The notes under the pieces: generated by a model
The model's database searches: none
The model's input: only the letters and a program-made list of their open reading frames with translations
What the model was told of the DNA's origin: nothing
Program-made: the position numbers and the translations under genes
Shown here: piece by piece, positions 7,551 through 11,201 of the stretch
Layout: each line of letters starts with the position of its first letter
Position numbering within the stretch: the first letter of the stretch is position 1
Source of the DNA: Lachnospiraceae bacterium
GTDB lineage: Bacteria > Bacillota > Clostridia > Lachnospirales > Lachnospiraceae
Direction: 5' to 3'
Assembly: GCA_900770535.1 (NCBI GenBank)
Contig: CAAHDV010000082.1
Location: forward strand, 1 to 11,201
DNA: 11,201 nt

Positions 7551-8210
7551 TTAAATGGTTTTTAATGTTTCTTTCACCTGCTCTAAGCAAAGCCCCGGGC
7601 TTGACAGAACAGGGATCTTACAGATTGCTTCTATTTTCTGATCCAGATGTGCCATGGATGCCTGGGCCAGCACCACACAGTCATATCCGGATATGTCTTT
7701 TGCCATGTCTAACAGGATTGCGTCATGGCGGTCCATCTGCACGGCTTTCATGGCCTGAAAGGCTTCCGCGTTTGCTTTAAAATCAATCTGGATGGACTTT
7801 CCAAGCTTTGCGGCTTCCGCATTCAGCTTCTCCCGCATGGGGCCCTCGGTGCTTCCTGCCGTGGCAAGGACCAGAACACGGTCACCATACGTTACGGCTT
7901 TTCTTCCCATGGCATCATCTATGGCAATCAGCGGAACCTTTACAAAGGGCCGGATCATATTGACCACCGGAGTCAGGGTGGAACAGGTTACCACGATCAT
8001 ATCAGCACCTGTCATCTCCGCGGTTTTGATATCATTATACAAACGGCAGCGGTTTTCAATCGTAAACTCCCCGATCTCATTCGGATTGTTTGCCAGAAAA
8101 TCATCCCAGAGGTTATGGATTTTTACCGGCTCCCCTACATAATCTTTTAACTGCTGGTCGAAAGAACAGGCTACGGTCTTTACGGTATGGATCAGTGCTA
8201 TGCTTTTCAT
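7551..8210 (-). CDS. Asp/Glu/hydantoin racemase-family protein
   Basis: A 219-residue protein of the two-domain Asp/Glu racemase fold. The first catalytic position is present: C76 in VVTCSTLTP. At the second position, where racemases have a second cysteine, the protein reads VVLAQASMAHL (about 179-189) with no cysteine. PVLSSPGLC (200-208) fits the family C-terminus. With only one of the two catalytic cysteines, a conventional two-base racemisation is doubtful. Related single-cysteine members include decarboxylases and isomerases, although in arylmalonate decarboxylase it is the other cysteine that is kept. It may act on a carboxylic acid intermediate of the pathway. Its ATG overlaps the stop of the upstream gene by 4 bases (ATGA), with AGGAGG only 4 bases before it. 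The transketolase N gene follows 19 bases after the stop. Confidence 0.85.
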   Translation of the reverse strand: MKSIALIHTVKTVACSFDQQLKDYVGEPVKIHNLWDDFLANNPNEIGEFTIENRCRLYNDIKTAEMTGADMIVVTCSTLTPVVNMIRPFVKVPLIAIDDAMGRKAVTYGDRVLVLATAGSTEGPMREKLNAEAAKLGKSIQIDFKANAEAFQAMKAVQMDRHDAILLDMAKDISGYDCVVLAQASMAHLDQKIEAICKIPVLSSPGLCLEQVKETLKTI

Positions 8211-9046
8211 GCTTCCTCCTGTCCGTATACTTTTTTCATGATTGGGATCAGATACTCCGCTGCCCCCTTCGCAGCGCCCTCCATGCTCGGCAGCTGGAAA
8301 ATTTCTGTGGTAAACGCGCCGTCATAGCCGCATTCTTTAAATGTAGAAATGATTTTTTCAAAATCCAGTCCGCACTGTCCCGGATAGCGGCGGTTGTTGT
8401 CTGCCAGATGGACATGAATGTTATATGGGCTGTACTGCCGGATGGCGTCAAACAGATTCTTCTCCTCCAGGTTTAAGTGGAACACATCTAACATCAGGCG
8501 GAAGTTTGGCCGGTCCACCCGGTCCACCATATCCGCGCCCTCCGCACAGGTGTTAATGAAATTCGTCTGCATGATGGTAACCGTCTCCAGCGCAATCTGC
8601 ACGCCCTTTGGAGCCGCGTAATCAGCCAGCTCCCGGAATGCCGCAATGGCCAGTTCTTCTGTCTGCTCTTTTGTCAGTTCGCTGCAGTACTGGCCGCGGA
8701 TACGGCCAATGTTAATGTTTGCACCAAGGTATGCCGCAAAATCAATGATCTCTTTGCTTCTGCGGATTGCCTCTTTCCGGTTTTCCGGATCCGGGTTTGT
8801 ATAACTCAGCCCCAGCTGTCCGAAAATCTCACCGGTACAGACTAAAACCACCTTCAGCCCGTTTTTTTCTGCTTCTTTTTTTACAAACTCCCAGTCAAGC
8901 TCTGACGGATTTAAAGTCATCAGCTCCACTCCCTGATAACCAAGCTTTGCGAGATCCGAAAAGCTTTTCTCCAGCGGCCCCTGGTATGCGGTAACCGAAT
9001 CCGCAATAGCAACATCCGGTGTCGCAACCTGATAACATAACTTCAT
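8207..9046 (-). CDS. Sugar-phosphate isomerase/epimerase-like TIM-barrel protein
   Basis: A 279-residue xylose isomerase-like TIM barrel, closer to hydroxypyruvate isomerase/ketose 3-epimerase types than the two barrels downstream. Likely metal ligands are E154 (ALETV), D187 and H190 (MLDVFH), H213 (HVHLADNNRRYPGQ) and E248 (TTEIF). The HLADNNRRYPG segment followed by GLDFEKIISTFKECGYDG is typical of this superfamily. Expected activity is aldose-ketose isomerisation or epimerisation of a free or phosphorylated sugar or sugar acid. It is the first gene of the operon: its ATG has AAAAAGGAG 7 bases upstream and lies about 32 bases downstream of the transcription start predicted from the sigma-54 promoter. 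It overlaps the racemase-family gene by 4 bases. Confidence 0.92.
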   Translation of the reverse strand: MKLCYQVATPDVAIADSVTAYQGPLEKSFSDLAKLGYQGVELMTLNPSELDWEFVKKEAEKNGLKVVLVCTGEIFGQLGLSYTNPDPENRKEAIRRSKEIIDFAAYLGANINIGRIRGQYCSELTKEQTEELAIAAFRELADYAAPKGVQIALETVTIMQTNFINTCAEGADMVDRVDRPNFRLMLDVFHLNLEEKNLFDAIRQYSPYNIHVHLADNNRRYPGQCGLDFEKIISTFKECGYDGAFTTEIFQLPSMEGAAKGAAEYLIPIMKKVYGQEEA

Positions 9047-9088
9047 ACCCTCACTCCTTTTTGTTGTCTTCCTGATACCTGTATATAA

Positions 9089-9104
9089 AGCAAAATGTGT
9101 GCCA
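9089..9104 (-). promoter_or_regulatory. Sigma-54 (-24/-12) promoter
   Basis: The minus strand reads TGGCACACATTTTGCT, matching the consensus TGGCAC-N5-TTGCW with the required 12-base distance between the GG and GC doublets. The predicted transcription start is near 9078, about 32 bases before the isomerase ATG. It lies in a gene-free region, points at the seven-gene operon, and shares the locus with rpoN and a sigma-54 activator. This is the best supported regulatory element in the window. Confidence 0.92.
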
Positions 9105-9154
9105 GGTCTTGCCGGTGCATTTTTCTGTCCTTTTTTTGTTTTCTCAGGAATTAT

Positions 9155-9227
9155 GTTTCACTTTGTTTCTCAACATTTTTCATTTTGTTTCTTGACGCTA
9201 GTTGCAAACGTTTCACTTCCGTTTCAC
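9155..9227 (-). promoter_or_regulatory. Probable upstream activator sequences: three phased copies of a GTTTCAC-type repeat
   Basis: Read on the plus strand, copy 1 is GTTTCACTTTGTTTCT (9155-9170), copy 2 is TTTTCATTTTGTTTCT (9177-9192, 14 of 16 identical) and copy 3 is GTTTCACTTCCGTTTCAC (9210-9227). Each contains two TTTC half-sites. The half-sites begin at 9155, 9165, 9177, 9187, 9210 and 9221, so spacings of 10, 12, 10, 23 and 11 bases place them on nearly one face of the helix. Relative to the predicted start they cover about -77 to -149, the usual distance for an enhancer-binding protein. Copy 3 overlaps the last codons and stop of the amidohydrolase gene. Binding by the activator encoded at 821-2740 is inferred. 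Between promoter and array (9105-9154) only a T-rich run at 9131-9145 is notable. Confidence 0.7.
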
Positions 9228-10382
9228 AATGTTGCCATCCTGCATGACAAACGGTACGTTTGCCAGGCACTCCACATCCGTCAGCGGATTTCCATCCACT
9301 GCAATGATATCTGCGGCATAGCCTTTCTTTAAGCTTCCGATCTGGTCTCCCAGTCCGCAGACCTTCGCGGCATTGGAGGTAACACCCTTTAATGCGGTCA
9401 CAATATCTGAACCGAGCTCTACCGCATATCCGACCTCGCGGTACAGATAACCATGGTAAGCATCGGTTCCCAGAACATACGGAACACCGGTACTCATCAG
9501 AAGCTTCAGTCTTTCCCGGACGCGCGTCCGGTTTTTGCGAACCCGGTACGCATTGTTTGCCGACAGGGTTTCCTCGCGCGTCGGATCCAGGAAAATACCG
9601 GAAGTAAAATCAACAATACATTTGGAATTTGTCAGCCATTCCGCATCCTGCGGGGTGCACATATACATATGTTCAATGACCTGTACCCCGCCATCGATAC
9701 AGTCTTTTAAGCCCTGACCGCCGATACAGTGCGCAGCAACCGGAAGGTTTTTTCTTGCCGCCTCACTGACTGCCATGGCAATCTCCTCCAGACTTAAAAA
9801 GCTCGGCACAAACTCACTCTCCGGATCCGGAACGCCCGGAGTAATAAACAGCTTTAACAGGTCGACACCCTTCTTTAAATTTTCGCGGGCAGTTTTCCGG
9901 ATCTCCTCCGGTCCGCAGTGCGGACTTCCGATATATCCGGCACCGTGGCTTCCCTTCATGCCAATGCCTGCTGCGAGAAGCTTCGGTCCTGCCACCTTTC
10001 CCTGTTCAATCAGCTTTTTCAGTGTTACATCAATATAAAAACGGTCTCCCATGCAGCGTGCTGTTGTGACTCCGCTCATCAGATCTTTCCGGAACCCGTC
10101 CAGTGCGATCAGGGTCAGCTCACATTCTGTACTCCATGCCAGAAGCTCCAGATGTTCCGGGATCGTGGCGTCAATAGAAAGATGATTATGACACTCGATC
10201 ATGCCGGGCATGATGGTCGTATTCTTTAAATCGATCACCTCCGCACCTTCTACCGCAGGACACTCCGCCTGCGGTACGATCTCCTCTATTTTTCCATCAC
10301 GGACGATCACTGCCATGTGCTCTTTTAAATTCAGATTCTCGCCAACCAGAACACGGTCAGCTTTTAAAATAATATTGCTCAT
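9213..10382 (-). CDS. Metal-dependent amidohydrolase (imidazolonepropionase/prolidase-like)
   Basis: A 389-residue amidohydrolase-superfamily enzyme with a complete metal site: HxH at H65/H67 (MIECHNHLS), probable carboxylated lysine K177 (LLKLF), H218 (VAAHCIGG), H238 (IEHMYM) and D307 (LGTDAYHG). The N-terminal and C-terminal parts (1-58; GSLKKGYAADIIAVDGNPL near 349-367) form the usual beta-sandwich. The family hydrolyses C-N or ester bonds in cyclic amides, lactones or N-acyl compounds; the substrate here is unknown. The start is 17 bases after the transporter stop with AGGGGGA 7 bases upstream, so the two genes probably share a transcript. The last codons and TGA lie in a copy of the putative activator repeat. 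No terminator is visible after it, so this transcript may run on into the sigma-54 operon. Confidence 0.92.
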   Translation of the reverse strand: MSNIILKADRVLVGENLNLKEHMAVIVRDGKIEEIVPQAECPAVEGAEVIDLKNTTIMPGMIECHNHLSIDATIPEHLELLAWSTECELTLIALDGFRKDLMSGVTTARCMGDRFYIDVTLKKLIEQGKVAGPKLLAAGIGMKGSHGAGYIGSPHCGPEEIRKTARENLKKGVDLLKLFITPGVPDPESEFVPSFLSLEEIAMAVSEAARKNLPVAAHCIGGQGLKDCIDGGVQVIEHMYMCTPQDAEWLTNSKCIVDFTSGIFLDPTREETLSANNAYRVRKNRTRVRERLKLLMSTGVPYVLGTDAYHGYLYREVGYAVELGSDIVTALKGVTSNAAKVCGLGDQIGSLKKGYAADIIAVDGNPLTDVECLANVPFVMQDGNIVKRK

Positions 10383-10399
10383 ATCTGTTTCCCCCTGCT

Positions 10400-11201
10400 T
10401 TATTCTGTCTTAGCCATCATGGCTTTTACTCCGGCATTCTGCTGTTTTGCATTGCCAAGGCCATGCTTTTCGTTGAATTTTCTGGAGCACCGTGCCAGAA
10501 ATGCCACCAGAAGCGGTGTCACGATCGCTGTCACAATGGTTGCTGCTGCAATCTGTGCACTTGCAGTCTCAACCTGCGGAGCAAAGGACGGATCTGCATC
10601 AGCAATCGCTGCCGGTGTTGTTGCGGCAACGCCTGCCACCGTACCGATTGCTGCTCCCATCGGATCTGCTTTCCTTCGGATCAGGCTGTAAATGATAAAG
10701 GTAAGGATACCGGTTACCGTAACTGTCAGCAGTCCGAGAAGGATACCGGAAAAGCCGGCGCCTGCAATGGTGAAAAAGCTCATGCCTGCTCCAAGACAGA
10801 AACCATTGAACGGCGGGAGAAGTGCCATAGCGGTGGAAAGAGTTTCTCTCCACTCATGATCCAGGTTACCGATGATAAAACCAATGATCAGCGGGATAAT
10901 GCTTGCCATGATCGCGGTGATCGGGAATTTTCCGATCCCTGCTGTTCCAAGCGCGATCATCGTGAAAAACGGGCCGTCATTTAAAGTCAGGATCGCAGTT
11001 GCTCCTACGTCAGACTCTTCGCCATACTCACCGGCAAGAGTTGCATAAATAACACCATTGGAATTGGTTACTGCGCCAATGACTGCCAGCGGAAGCAAGC
11101 CCAGAAATCCGGCTTCTCCAAAAATCGCATTCAGAAGAAGTCCGATACCAAAGCCACCAAAGAACTTCAGAGCTGTCAGAAACACGCCTTTATATACCGT
11201 C
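10400..11201 (-). CDS. KdgT-family permease (2-keto-3-deoxygluconate permease-like), 3' part, cut by window edge
   Basis: The visible 266 codons are open to the window edge, so the true start lies outside; about 60-70 residues are probably missing. Similarity to 2-keto-3-deoxygluconate permeases is seen in NGVIYATLAGEYG, a DGPFFTMIALGTAGI segment and IIGFIIGNLDHEWRE. The sequence holds several hydrophobic membrane-spanning stretches, Gly/Ala-rich helices late in the protein (AAIGTVAGVAATTPAAIA) and a short basic C-terminus. The known family member imports 2-keto-3-deoxygluconate with protons across the cytoplasmic membrane. Members in other operons are likely to carry other sugar acids or organic acids, so the substrate here is inferred only to be a small acidic compound. 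It is followed by the amidohydrolase after 17 bases. Confidence 0.9.
   Translation of the reverse strand, partial: TVYKGVFLTALKFFGGFGIGLLLNAIFGEAGFLGLLPLAVIGAVTNSNGVIYATLAGEYGEESDVGATAILTLNDGPFFTMIALGTAGIGKFPITAIMASIIPLIIGFIIGNLDHEWRETLSTAMALLPPFNGFCLGAGMSFFTIAGAGFSGILLGLLTVTVTGILTFIIYSLIRRKADPMGAAIGTVAGVAATTPAAIADADPSFAPQVETASAQIAAATIVTAIVTPLLVAFLARCSRKFNEKHGLGNAKQQNAGVKAMMAKTE

Noticed and set aside
2867..9046. Known sulfo-transketolase (sulfoquinovose) operon
   Set aside because: The split transketolase and isomerases are similar in kind, but the expected sulfolactaldehyde-processing enzyme is not evident and the permease, amidohydrolase and racemase do not fit; it is used only as an analogy.
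9155..9227. CRISPR-like repeat array
   Set aside because: The repeats are short, degenerate and unequally spaced, with no spacer structure or cas genes; their position upstream of a sigma-54 promoter explains them better.
11183..11185. GTG start for the permease near the window edge
   Set aside because: The frame stays open upstream to the edge and the upstream residues continue the family alignment, so the gene is simply cut.

Overview
The window looks like chromosomal DNA from a Gram-positive, anaerobic Clostridia-type bacterium, perhaps a Lachnospiraceae-like gut organism. This is inferred from strong AGGAGG-type ribosome sites before nearly every gene, a transketolase split into two subunits, and a sigma-54 activator of PrpR type next to rpoN. 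No rRNA, tRNA, insertion sequence or CRISPR array is visible. All eleven supported genes lie on the minus strand, so transcription runs from high to low coordinates.

Layout in transcription order. (1) 11201-10400: 3' part of a KdgT-family (2-keto-3-deoxygluconate permease-like) transporter, cut by the window edge. (2) 10382-9213: a metal-dependent amidohydrolase. (3) 9212-9047: a 166-base control region. It holds a consensus sigma-54 promoter and, upstream of it, three helically phased copies of a GTTTCAC-type repeat; the farthest copy runs into the amidohydrolase stop codon. (4) 9046-2867: a tightly packed seven-gene operon: sugar-phosphate isomerase/epimerase-like TIM barrel, Asp/Glu-racemase-family protein, transketolase N and C subunits, two paralogous xylose-isomerase-like TIM barrels in tandem, and a D-2-hydroxyacid dehydrogenase. 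(5) 2866-2741: a short region with a perfect 17-bp-arm palindrome centred on an extended -10 promoter. (6) 2740-821: a PrpR-type sigma-54 activator (sensor, PAS, AAA+, helix-turn-helix). (7) 816-1: the 5' part of rpoN, starting 4 bases after the activator stop.

The locus reads as a self-contained sigma-54 catabolic module: transporter, enzymes, sigma-54 promoter with an upstream activator array, the likely activator, and sigma-54 itself. The enzymes suggest breakdown of a sugar acid or a related polyhydroxy compound: uptake, possible hydrolysis or ring opening, isomerisation by TIM-barrel enzymes, two-carbon ketol transfer by the split transketolase, and an NAD-linked redox step on a 2-keto or 2-hydroxy acid. 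No sugar kinase or aldolase is in the window. I do not recognise the gene combination as a described pathway, and the substrate cannot be read from sequence alone.
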